This document shows, piece after piece, positions 26,747 to 34,719 of a stretch of DNA of 64,000 nt; the first letter of the stretch is position 1; each line of letters begins with the position of its first letter. The notes under the pieces are model-generated. The model was not told the origin of the DNA and searched no databases. It saw only the letters and a list, made by a program, of their open reading frames with translations. The translations under genes were made by a program, and so were the position numbers. This stretch comes from Schlesneria sp. (GTDB taxonomy: Bacteria; Planctomycetota; Planctomycetia; Planctomycetales; Planctomycetaceae). The stretch is taken from assembly GCA_028291515.1 (NCBI GenBank), contig JAQGHU010000050.1, forward strand, positions 62,001-126,000. The letters are read 5' to 3'.

Positions 26747-28564
26747 TCAATCCAGGTTCGCAGTGACTGTTGGCAGAGTCACTGCGAAGCAAGCCATTTC
26801 TTCACTGTTGCGGACAATCAAACGGCCATGGGCCAGCATCGGATGATTCCAGGTCTTCCCTTCGATCGCCTTGAACCGGCCGAGTTCTCGAAGCTCCGTT
26901 GGATCAGCAGCGACGCGAATGACTTCGCCCTGTTCGCTGAGAACCAGCAGTTCATCGATTTCAGGCAGCAACAACATCTGACCGAACCCATAACGGCCTC
27001 GCTTCCAGATGCGTTGGCCCTTCTCCAAATCGGCGCACGCCAGAATGCCGTCATCCAATCCATAGATGTAGCCCTTGTGGATGGCGAATTCATTGAAGGA
27101 GGGTTTCAGGCGGTTCGAGGTCCACTGTGACTCGGTTTGCCATTTGTCATCTGTGCTCGAGATCTTCAAGCACAGCAGACCCGAATCCCAATTCACCAGC
27201 AAGCGATCGTTGGCGAGCAGATGCGGTTGCAGCATTGGCTGGAACGACCCTGCATTCGGACTGGGATGATCCCACAACACTTTGCCATCTTCGAGCTGTA
27301 ATCCGCGAAGACCGGCGTCGTCGTGCATGACGATTTGGCGGCGATCGGCGATTGTCATCACCTGCGGCGTGCTGTAACTGGTGGTGCCGCCAGCGGCCTG
27401 CCAAAGTTGGTCACCCGTTTTACGGTCGAGCGCCAACAGGCTGTTTCCCTGCTTGCCGCCGACAAATACGAGGACTTTGTCATCAATGACTGCCGGTGAA
27501 GTGGCCGAGCCCCATTGTGGCACAGCGGCTCCCGTGATTGCGAACAGCGACTTGGCCCAATGCGATTTGCCGGTCATCGCGTCCATGCAATCGAGACTCC
27601 CCTTGGCTCCATAGGCATAGATTCGGCCCTCATGGAATGTCGGCGTCGCTCGTGGCCCCGTTCCTGACAGTGAGTCTTCAAAGCGGTCGGCGGAACCATC
27701 GGACGAATGAACCCAGACTTCGTGACCCGTGGCAGCGTCGTAGCAGACAACTGCTTCTCGTTTATCGCGCTGTTCCTGCGTGAATAGATAGTCGCCAATT
27801 GCGATGATGCTGGACCAGCCGGGACCAACGCGACGACGCCAGACTTCTTTGGGGGGCGATTGATTCCAATCACTGAATCGGACGCCGCGCACTTCGCCCT
27901 CGCGATTGCCACCGCGAAAACTGCTCCAATCTTCAGCGGATTCCTCTAAAACGGGTTGGTCCGCTGTCGCCTGCGCTGCGACCACTGCGGGGGGCTGCGA
28001 GGCTTGTTGCAAAAATCGCTCTTCGGGATTCGGTGTCCAACGCCAAGTGAGGAGCGCTCGCTGTCGGCCATCCATCCCATCCCAGCGCAACAACGAAATC
28101 GTTCCGAAGACGGCGACGCAGGCGAGACCGATACCGGCCAATTCCACTGTGAATCGACTTCGTCGCGTGAGCCACAACCAGGCAATCGACAATGTGATCA
28201 CGATCGGCAGGCCCATCATCGCCGTGGCAGCGGTTCCGGTCGCAGGATGGCCGACGGCACCCGCCACGAACATCGTCCCGATCATCATGATGAACGCAGA
28301 CAAACGCTGACCGAACGTGAAATGTCGTCGGCTGAAGCCCCACGCCAGGAAGAATAGCAGGAACAACAACAGCACGATCATTCGCGTGATGAATCGATAG
28401 AACATCCCCATTTCAAGTCGATAGCTGGCTTCGGTCACGACCCAATAGATGATCAGAACGAGAGTCGGAACGAGCAATTTCAATGGAGGCCGCAACAGCA
28501 CGGTGCCCGTGGAACTGGTGGTGCTTACCGCCGGCGCTTCCGTAACGTTGACTGTTTCGCTCAT
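26747..28564 (-). CDS. Membrane protein with PQQ-like beta-propeller domain
   Basis: The 605-residue product has about five hydrophobic segments between residues 30 and 175, followed from about 215 by an extracytoplasmic beta-propeller with repeated blades of the PQQ/Trp-docking type (YDAATGHEVW, LDCMDAMTGKSHW, LALDRKTGDQLW, LQLEDGKVLWDH, ADLEKGQRIW). It begins with a WSSFRGGNREG segment seen in planctomycete outer-layer paralogues. The ATG at 28564 has AAAGGA 6 nt upstream; an upstream in-frame start at 28606 is less likely. Such proteins resemble BamB-like scaffolds or quinoprotein shells; no catalytic residues can be assigned. Confidence 0.85.
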   Translation of the reverse strand: MSETVNVTEAPAVSTTSSTGTVLLRPPLKLLVPTLVLIIYWVVTEASYRLEMGMFYRFITRMIVLLLFLLFFLAWGFSRRHFTFGQRLSAFIMMIGTMFVAGAVGHPATGTAATAMMGLPIVITLSIAWLWLTRRSRFTVELAGIGLACVAVFGTISLLRWDGMDGRQRALLTWRWTPNPEERFLQQASQPPAVVAAQATADQPVLEESAEDWSSFRGGNREGEVRGVRFSDWNQSPPKEVWRRRVGPGWSSIIAIGDYLFTQEQRDKREAVVCYDAATGHEVWVHSSDGSADRFEDSLSGTGPRATPTFHEGRIYAYGAKGSLDCMDAMTGKSHWAKSLFAITGAAVPQWGSATSPAVIDDKVLVFVGGKQGNSLLALDRKTGDQLWQAAGGTTSYSTPQVMTIADRRQIVMHDDAGLRGLQLEDGKVLWDHPSPNAGSFQPMLQPHLLANDRLLVNWDSGLLCLKISSTDDKWQTESQWTSNRLKPSFNEFAIHKGYIYGLDDGILACADLEKGQRIWKRGRYGFGQMLLLPEIDELLVLSEQGEVIRVAADPTELRELGRFKAIEGKTWNHPMLAHGRLIVRNSEEMACFAVTLPTVTANLD

Positions 28565-28748
28565 GCTCAATCCTTTGCAAATGTGCCGACAAACCATCGG
28601 ACGCAATTAGGCTCGAATTTATCCAAGTCGCATTCCGAATCAATCCAACCACCACGGGGACGCAAGCCCAAGCAATCCTTACAATGTGGGAGCGCCCTCG
28701 ACGACTATTCGTTTCTCGGTGAACGTCGCGTTACAATTGGCGGATCAC

Positions 28749-28758
28749 TGAAATTTCA
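28749..28758. promoter_or_regulatory. Palindrome in A/T-rich region before the MarR gene
   Basis: TGAAATTTCA is a perfect 10-bp palindrome in an A/T-rich stretch 40 nt before the GTG of the MarR gene. It is a candidate operator for autoregulation. Chance occurrence is quite possible. Confidence 0.3.
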
Positions 28759-28798
28759 AATATCTCGACTTTTAAGACATTATCTGCGAAAGCCAATT

Positions 28799-29299
28799 GT
28801 GTCAAGAAAAACTGATCCCTGCGGCGGCCACGCCAACCCCATCCAGATGGCGGGGCGTCGCCTGAGCTGTGAAACGATCATGTTCCACCAGTCTGTCGCC
28901 GATCGACTGGGGCTGAATGTCACCGATCATAAGTGCTTGGATTTCTTGCTGCTCGATGGTCCTCTGACAGCGGGGGATCTGGCACAGCGAACGTCACTGA
29001 CGACGGGAGCCATCACGTCGGTGCTGGATCGACTGGAGAAAGCCGGCTTTGTCCAGCGGCAGGCCGACCCGAATGATCGTCGACGAGTGATCGTCCACCC
29101 CATCGTCGAGCGGATGAGTCAGATCGGGGTCTTGTTCTCAGACCTGTCATCCCGCATGCAGCAGATGGCCAGCCGCTACACGTCGGCAGAATTGGCCGTG
29201 ATTATGGACTTCATGAATCGCAGTTGTGAGATTCTTCACGAAGCGGCGATCGCGCTGCGAGAAGGGGCAGCGGAAGCCGAACCGAAAACAAAGCCGTGA
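28799..29299 (+). CDS. MarR family transcriptional regulator
   Basis: The 166-residue product has the MarR winged-helix core: a first helix ending VADRLGLNVTDHKCLDFL, then GPLTAGDLAQRTSLTTGAITSVLDRLEKAGFV and the wing RQADPNDRRRVIVHP. A C-terminal helix pair follows for dimerisation. The start is uncertain: GTG at 28799 or ATG at 28847; the frame extends upstream to 28583 but that stretch is A/T-rich and looks like promoter. It is the gene directly before acpP-fabF. By analogy with FabT, a MarR-family regulator of fatty acid genes in streptococci, it could control that block, but this is inference. Confidence 0.85.
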   Translation: MSRKTDPCGGHANPIQMAGRRLSCETIMFHQSVADRLGLNVTDHKCLDFLLLDGPLTAGDLAQRTSLTTGAITSVLDRLEKAGFVQRQADPNDRRRVIVHPIVERMSQIGVLFSDLSSRMQQMASRYTSAELAVIMDFMNRSCEILHEAAIALREGAAEAEPKTKP

Positions 29300-29617
29300 G
29301 AACGCCACCCCTGTTAATCTGCAGATAGCACGGAATCGTGACTGCGAACGCTTCAGATTGTCCTTAATTCTTGTCGACAAGCGATTGGTCAATTCGCGAT
29401 GAATCGCTTGGCTGCGGCTTTCAAATTATCACTGAGTGTTACTGGTCATCGACTTTCCGCAAATTCGCCTGATTCCTGCGGTTTACACAACTGAGCGAGC
29501 GCGGTATATCTGCTGCGCGCCGCCAGAGCCTGACAATGGCGTCCGGTAAGGGTGTCTGCCGCAGGAATGTGACAGCGCCGTGGTGGGGTGGAATGATCTG
29601 CTACGAAGGAGTGCAGC
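29300..29617. other. Intergenic region with acpP promoter
   Basis: There is no gene here. The gap holds the putative promoter at 29482-29510 and a G/C-rich 5' untranslated region for acpP. Confidence 0.55.
29482..29510 (+). promoter_or_regulatory. Putative sigma-70-type promoter for acpP-fabF
   Basis: TTTACA (29482-29487), a 17-nt spacer and TATATC (29505-29510) lie 107 nt before the acpP start. Confidence 0.55.
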
Positions 29618-29860
29618 GTGGCGTCGGTTGAAGAGGTCAAAGAAAAAGTCATCAATATTGTGAGCGAACAGCTCAATATCCCTAAAGATGACATTAAGCC
29701 CGAAAGCGCGTTTATCGCTGATTTGAAGGCCGATTCGCTGGATCTGGTGGAACTCGTCATGGAATTCGAAGACGAATTCGGCGTGCAGATTCCAGAATCG
29801 GATCAAGACAAAATCCAGACGGTCGGCAATGCGATCGACTATATCATGGAGAAGCAGTGA
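29618..29860 (+). CDS. acpP: Acyl carrier protein
   Basis: An 80-residue acidic four-helix protein that carries growing acyl chains on a phosphopantetheine arm. The attachment site is Ser40 in the ADSLDLVELVME motif. The start codon is GTG at 29618 with AAGGAG upstream. The fabF start follows 3 nt after the stop, so the two are translated together. Confidence 0.97.
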   Translation: MASVEEVKEKVINIVSEQLNIPKDDIKPESAFIADLKADSLDLVELVMEFEDEFGVQIPESDQDKIQTVGNAIDYIMEKQ

Positions 29861-29863
29861 CGG

Positions 29864-31108
29864 ATGGCCAGACGCGTCGTCGTGACAGGGATGTCGGTGG
29901 TCACCGCGCTCGGAAGTGATGTTCCGGAGTTCTGGGAGAAGTTGTGCGCAGGCAAGAGCGGCATCAGCCGCCTTGAGCGTTTCGACTGCTCCGATTTCAA
30001 AGTGAATTTCGGGGGGGAAGTCAAAAACTTCCGCGCCGAAGATCACTTTGACGGAAAAGAAGCCAAACGGCTCGACCGGTTCTCACAATTCGCGCTCGCC
30101 GCCGCACAGAAGGCAGTCAAGCAAAGTGGAATTCACTTTGCCGCGGAACCCGATCCGTACCTCTGCGGTGTCATCATCGGCAGTGGAATTGGCGGCCTGA
30201 ACGAGATCGAAGAGCAGCACGCCAAGCTGTTCGATCGCGGTCCGTCACGAGTATCGCCGTTCATGATTCCGAAGCTGATGGTCAACGCCGCGAGTGGAAA
30301 TATTTCTGTTCACTGGGGATTAAAAGGCCCGAGCAGTGCGGTCGCGACCGCGTGCGCGTCGGCCAATAATGCGATTGGCGATTCCTTCCGGCTGATTCAG
30401 CACGGCGTTGCCGATGTGATGATCACCGGTGGCAGCGAAGCCGCGATCACCCCGATGGGCCTTTCAGGGTTCGCTCGAATGGGCGCTTTGTCCACCCGAG
30501 TGAACGCTCCAGAATCTGCCAGCCGCCCGTTCGACAAAGACCGCGACGGATTCGTGCTGGCCGAAGGTGCTGGTGTCGTTGTCCTGGAAGAATACGAACA
30601 CGCGAAGCGACGCGGTGCGACAATTCTTGGCGAAGTTTTGGGCTACGGAATGTCGTCCGACGGATCCCACATGACCGCACCTGATCCTGAAGGTGCCGGG
30701 GCGGGACGAGCGATGAGCGACTCGTTGAAGGACGCTCGCCTGAACCCCAGTGAAGTCGCCTATGTGAACATGCATGGGACGAGCACTCCATTGGGAGACA
30801 AAGCCGAAACCAACGCGATCAAGCGAGTCTTCGGTTCCTATGCTAAGAACGGACTCTGTGCGTCCAGCACAAAAAGCCAACTGGGGCATCTACTTGGAGC
30901 ATCCGGCGGGGTTGAGTTTGTAATCTCGATCCTGGCGCTGCAGCATCAATTGGTTCCACCGACAATTAACCTTGAAAATCAAGACCCGGACTGCGACTTG
31001 GATTATGTTCCGAACGTCGCCCGGTCGATCAAGGTCGATCGAGTGCTGTCGAATAGCTTCGGATTCGGCGGACATAACGCCTGCCTCGTGGTTGGCCGCC
31101 ATAACTGA
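29864..31108 (+). CDS. fabF: 3-oxoacyl-ACP synthase II
   Basis: Condenses malonyl-ACP with acyl-ACP in fatty acid elongation. The 414-residue product has the full thiolase-fold active site: nucleophile Cys164 in ATACASANNAIG, His304 in MHGTSTPLGD and His342 in KSQLGHLLGASGG. It also shows GSGIGG, the DRDGFVLAEGAGV gate region and the NSFGFGGHNA C-terminal motif. The gene is coupled to acpP. A second ketosynthase-like gene follows 253 nt downstream. Confidence 0.97.
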   Translation: MARRVVVTGMSVVTALGSDVPEFWEKLCAGKSGISRLERFDCSDFKVNFGGEVKNFRAEDHFDGKEAKRLDRFSQFALAAAQKAVKQSGIHFAAEPDPYLCGVIIGSGIGGLNEIEEQHAKLFDRGPSRVSPFMIPKLMVNAASGNISVHWGLKGPSSAVATACASANNAIGDSFRLIQHGVADVMITGGSEAAITPMGLSGFARMGALSTRVNAPESASRPFDKDRDGFVLAEGAGVVVLEEYEHAKRRGATILGEVLGYGMSSDGSHMTAPDPEGAGAGRAMSDSLKDARLNPSEVAYVNMHGTSTPLGDKAETNAIKRVFGSYAKNGLCASSTKSQLGHLLGASGGVEFVISILALQHQLVPPTINLENQDPDCDLDYVPNVARSIKVDRVLSNSFGFGGHNACLVVGRHN

Positions 31109-31361
31109 CTATGATTATGTCTGTTACGGCGATTTCACTCCAGACAAGTCACGGGAGAAGGGAATTGCTGCCTAGTGAAGCTGCTCGGCCTTTGTGGACT
31201 GGGTTGCAAATCCCGAAAAATTCGACTCTCCTATGATGGTTCTGCGTGAGCCGTCACCTGCGCTCACCTTTCTGCTAGGTGCCCAAACCTCGCGGCTTTG
31301 ATTGAGGGATCTAATTCCCTGAGTCGCTGCGATGACGGTGCCTGCGACACTTTGAGAGAAA

Positions 31362-32675
31362 ATGAACCAGCCAACGTCAAACCGCGAAGTCGTCATCACA
31401 GGAATTGGGATCGTCAGCCCAATTGGTATCGGAGTTGAACCGTTCTGGAAGAACCTGGAAGCAGGAAACTCAGGCGTTCATCACTGTAAGCTCTTCCCCA
31501 CCACCGCTGCCCCTGACGCGGTCGGAGGCGAAGTCTTAGAGTTTACCGAGGAGTCTGCGAAGAAGGTCTACCTGAAAGATCAGCGCAGAAACATCAAGGC
31601 GATGTGCCGAGAGATCCAACTGGGCGTGACCTCGGCCGGCTTGGCGTTGCAACACGCAGCGATCGATCTCGAGAAAATCAATCACGAGCGACTCGGCGTT
31701 GAGTTCGGTGCGAACCTGATGTTGAGCGCGCCGGACGCGTTGGAACAGGGATGCTTTACCTGTTGCGAGCCGGGATCGAAGCACTTCGAGTTCGAGAAAT
31801 GGGGCCAAGCAGGTCTTGGGCAGATGGAACCGCTGTGGTTGCTGCGATATCTCCCCAACATGCCCGCGTGTCACATCAGTATTTCGACAGATGCACGTGG
31901 TCCGAGCAATTCACTGACGATGGACGATGCGTCGGCGAACACAGTTTTGGGCGAAGCTCGCCGAATCCTGTTGCGTGGACATGCGGATATCCTGATTACG
32001 GGAACCACGGGAACCACTCTACACCCGATCAAGACACTGCACCTCGGGCTGTGGCACGATTTGGCTGCGACCCCAACCGAACCAGAACGACGGTGCCGCC
32101 CGTTTGAATTGAATCGGGCAGGTCGTGTCGTCGGTGAGGGTGCCTGTACGGTCATCCTTGAAGATCGCGCACACGCAGAATCGCGTGGCGCAAAGATCTG
32201 GGGCCGATTGCTGGGAACAGGTTCGTCCTGCGTTCTCAGTCCAACAGGCGTGGTCGGGACTCGAGCCGCCTTGGCAAACGCGATGCGAGCCGCGATCCGC
32301 GAAGCCGGGCTTCGCCCCGATCAAATCGGCCACATCAACGCCCACGGCTTGGGAACTCTCGAATCAGACATTGAAGAATCGAAGGCGATTCTGGATGTTT
32401 TCGGCGACGACCTTGGTCAGAAGATTCCCGTGACGGCACTCAAGAGCTACCTGGGGAATTCGGGGGCAGGTTCCGGCATGCTCGAACTGGCCGGTTCGCT
32501 GCTTGGACTTGCTCACGGCGTGATCCCGCATACTCTCAATTACGAAACGCCTGACCCGCAATGCCCGCTGAATATTGTGTCGGGCAAGCCGATGCCGACC
32601 GACAACCGGGTTGTGTTGAAGATCAACGTGACGCGAATGGGGCAAGCGAGCGCGTCGATCGTAGAAGCCTGCTGA
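31362..32675 (+). CDS. Ketosynthase-like protein with altered active site (KS-beta / chain-length-factor-like)
   Basis: The 437-residue product aligns by eye with FabF along its length (VVITGIGIVSPIGIG at the N terminus, GRVVGEGACTVILED, and INAHGLGT), but the active site is changed. Where FabF has ATACASAN this protein has TMDDASAN, so Asp189 replaces the nucleophilic Cys. The first His is kept (His328 in NAHGLGT), while the KxxxGH motif reads KSYLGN, so Asn366 replaces the second His. The C terminus lacks the NSFGFGGHNA motif and instead ends around LKINVTRMGQASASIVEA. A Cys- and His-less paralogue next to an intact KS and an ACP resembles the KS-beta partner of type II polyketide systems. 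It may form a heterodimer with FabF and set chain length or be a regulatory decoy. Confidence 0.85.
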   Translation: MNQPTSNREVVITGIGIVSPIGIGVEPFWKNLEAGNSGVHHCKLFPTTAAPDAVGGEVLEFTEESAKKVYLKDQRRNIKAMCREIQLGVTSAGLALQHAAIDLEKINHERLGVEFGANLMLSAPDALEQGCFTCCEPGSKHFEFEKWGQAGLGQMEPLWLLRYLPNMPACHISISTDARGPSNSLTMDDASANTVLGEARRILLRGHADILITGTTGTTLHPIKTLHLGLWHDLAATPTEPERRCRPFELNRAGRVVGEGACTVILEDRAHAESRGAKIWGRLLGTGSSCVLSPTGVVGTRAALANAMRAAIREAGLRPDQIGHINAHGLGTLESDIEESKAILDVFGDDLGQKIPVTALKSYLGNSGAGSGMLELAGSLLGLAHGVIPHTLNYETPDPQCPLNIVSGKPMPTDNRVVLKINVTRMGQASASIVEAC

Positions 32676-32683
32676 GTAAACAT

Positions 32684-32718
32684 GGGCTTGGTCGCATGGG
32701 TGACATGCGACCAAGCCC
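32684..32718. terminator. Strong bidirectional terminator hairpin
   Basis: A perfect 15-bp stem pairs 32684-32698 with 32704-32718 over a 5-nt loop (GGTGA), followed by TTTAT on the plus strand. It separates the converging ketosynthase-like and TPR genes. Confidence 0.85.
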
Positions 32719-32733
32719 TTTATCCAAATTCAG

Positions 32734-34152
32734 CTAGTTCCCTGCGACTCGCAGTTGAAACTGGGCACCGCGATACGCCGACAAGTCAACAGCGTTCGTC
32801 TTCAGAACCTGTTGGTAGAACGCGGTGGCATTGGCCTTGTCTCCCGCTTGACCTCGTCGCTCAGCGATGAAGTAGTAGGCCTCGCACAGCTGTGCGTTCT
32901 TCATGGTGGCATTCGTCGCTTTGTCGACCGCCTTCACCAAGTCTTGCTCAGAGATTTTGCCGTTCAAGAACAGCACCATCTGATCAATCCAATCCCGCTC
33001 TGCCTCTGGACGCTTCGTGGTGGCCTCCAGAATGGGTCCGAGCGAATCGACCTTACCCAATAGTACGAGCACCCAGGTTCGCCAGGGATTCAGATAACGC
33101 ATATTGGGATTCATCGCGATCGATTGATCGAACGAGGCCAAGGCCCCGGCAAAATCTCTCGCAAAGTACTTCGCGAATCCCAAATCCGCTTGTCCGGTTG
33201 GATTCTGCGGGTCCAGCCGAATCGCTTGATTATAGTCGTCGATGGCACCATTCACGTTCATCTGCGACAGACGACATGTCCCACGCAGGCTGTAGAACAG
33301 CGGATGCTTCGCATCCTGCTTGATCGCTTCGGAGTAATCCGCTTCGGCGGCTGCCAGATCTCGTTCGGACTGATGGCTGAAACCCCGATTGGCGTAAGCG
33401 ACGGCAAACTTCGGATCAATCTGAATGGCCTTATTGAAGTCGGCAATCGCCTCTTTCAACTTACCCTGTCGCTGCTCAAACAGACCGCGGTTGTTGAACA
33501 CCAGCGGGTTACTGGGAAAGGCTTCGACGGCTGAGCTGAATGCGGCCAGCGCCTTATCGGCTTGCCCCGAGACTGCATAACTTTCAGCTAGCCCAACGTG
33601 TGCGCCCAAATGCAACGGATTGCTCTTAATTGCCGCTTGGTAATCTTGAGCAGCCGCCTCGACGTTTTGCATGCTGACGTACGCACCGGCACGCTGATAC
33701 AAGATGTTCGCCCGCTGCTCTGGTGTCAGGTTGGTGCGGGCCAGCACGCTTTGGCCAACCTGCAGGACAACTTCGGTGTGCTCCTTCTTCCCCTCGAGAT
33801 TGGACAGCGAAGTCATGCCATACATATACGGGAGGTAGTAGTCGATTTCGTTGCTGCCACCCGCTCGCAAGGATTCGCGAGCGTCTTCGATCCCAGATCG
33901 CAGCTCTTTGCCGTCCCGGCGGACGATACCAAGTTCCACGTGCGCACTGGCACGCAAATACAAGGCTTTATGGTCTTTGGGATTCTGAGCCAATACTTTT
34001 GTGGTCAATTCCAAGCACTTGGCGAAATCAGCGCTCTGGTAGGCCGCATCAGCCTCTTTTTTCAGCTTGTCCGCTTCAGAATCCTGAGCCACCGCGAAGT
34101 TGGTCAAGGCGACCATGGCCAACAGGCCGTAGATGCATCCATGCAGGGACAT
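32734..34152 (-). CDS. Exported TPR-repeat protein
   Basis: The 472-residue product has a signal peptide (cleavage near residue 22, after NFAVA) and about ten tetratricopeptide repeats, for example AKCLELTTKVLAQNPKDHKALYLRA, split by positions such as GKLKEAIADFNKAIQIDPKFAVAYANRG and AAEADYSEAIKQDAKHP. TPR proteins act as protein-binding scaffolds, here probably in the periplasm. It stands alone on the minus strand and shares its 3' terminator with the ketosynthase-like gene. Confidence 0.9.
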   Translation of the reverse strand: MSLHGCIYGLLAMVALTNFAVAQDSEADKLKKEADAAYQSADFAKCLELTTKVLAQNPKDHKALYLRASAHVELGIVRRDGKELRSGIEDARESLRAGGSNEIDYYLPYMYGMTSLSNLEGKKEHTEVVLQVGQSVLARTNLTPEQRANILYQRAGAYVSMQNVEAAAQDYQAAIKSNPLHLGAHVGLAESYAVSGQADKALAAFSSAVEAFPSNPLVFNNRGLFEQRQGKLKEAIADFNKAIQIDPKFAVAYANRGFSHQSERDLAAAEADYSEAIKQDAKHPLFYSLRGTCRLSQMNVNGAIDDYNQAIRLDPQNPTGQADLGFAKYFARDFAGALASFDQSIAMNPNMRYLNPWRTWVLVLLGKVDSLGPILEATTKRPEAERDWIDQMVLFLNGKISEQDLVKAVDKATNATMKNAQLCEAYYFIAERRGQAGDKANATAFYQQVLKTNAVDLSAYRGAQFQLRVAGN

Positions 34153-34335
34153 GGCAACCCCTTTGAAATTGAGAGTTCCGTCTTAAAGCAAGCCGCTGAC
34201 AGCAGATTCAATCTAGAATTCGCCTGCGAGTCAACACAATGCAATAAACTTGACCGCGATCCACGAATTTCGTGCCCTGGTGGAAGTTCGCTGGTGACTA
34301 AATTCGCAACTCTCTACATCGCATCGTCAAACAAC

Positions 34336-34364
34336 TTGACAGGTTGGAGATCGGCTAGTATCGT
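34336..34364 (+). promoter_or_regulatory. Putative sigma-70-type promoter for nusA-infB-rbfA
   Basis: A perfect TTGACA (34336-34341), a 17-nt spacer and TATCGT (34359-34364). Transcription from here would carry a leader of about 350 nt before nusA. Confidence 0.65.
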
Positions 34365-34494
34365 CAATTCGCGCATGTGCGGAGTTCGTTGCGCCAAGTG
34401 TGTGCAGGGGTTCAGTCATGTGATGGTGAGTCTCAGCTTCTTAGCGGGGGCATCGGCCATGTGAGAAAGTGGGTTCCAGTCCGAAGCATCGGAA

Positions 34495-34590
34495 CTTGTT
34501 TTCAGGTTTACTGAAAACAAGCAGACTTATCGGCTTTTGCCAGTTGGCGGCCGCGAAATAAGTGGGACTCGTGCCCACTTATTTGTTTTA
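34495..34590 (+). terminator. Two leader hairpins, the second attenuator-like
   Basis: The first hairpin is a perfect 11-bp stem (34495-34505 with 34511-34521, loop GTTTA). The second is a 9-bp stem (34558-34566 with 34574-34582) followed by TTGTTTTA (34583-34590). The second has the form of an intrinsic terminator upstream of the transcription-termination factor gene nusA. Confidence 0.65.
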
Positions 34591-34684
34591 TGGGATGTGT
34601 GCAAAGTGGTAGATCGAGGACATCATTTGAGATGACGTGATCCAGAGTTGACGGTGAGTCCCCGAAGTGCAATTTCAGGTATGT

Positions 34685-34705
34685 TTGTTCGACAAGGTCG
34701 AACAA
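34685..34705 (+). promoter_or_regulatory. 9-bp palindrome abutting the nusA ribosome site
   Basis: TTGTTCGAC (34685-34693) pairs with GTCGAACAA (34697-34705) over AAG. The nusA Shine-Dalgarno begins within a few bases (about 34707-34713), so folding or protein binding here could control translation. Confidence 0.5.
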
Positions 34706-34719
34706 TGAGAAGGGTTGAA

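Larger units (their letters stand above)
34153..34719. other. Long leader region of the nusA operon, no gene seen
   Basis: The 567-nt gap holds a strong promoter at 34336-34364, two hairpins at 34495-34521 and 34558-34582 and a palindrome at 34685-34705 next to the nusA ribosome site. No rimP gene is present. The promoter of the TPR gene on the other strand must also be here. Confidence 0.6.

Noticed and set aside
26336-27130. Plus-strand 264-codon open frame
   Set aside because: Most of it is opposite the PQQ-propeller gene, and its start lies in a region with palindromes and no ribosome site.
29618-32675. A type II polyketide biosynthetic cluster
   Set aside because: Only the ACP and two ketosynthase-like genes are present. 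There is no aromatase, cyclase, tailoring enzyme, phosphopantetheinyl transferase or transporter nearby, and acpP-fabF have primary-metabolism features.
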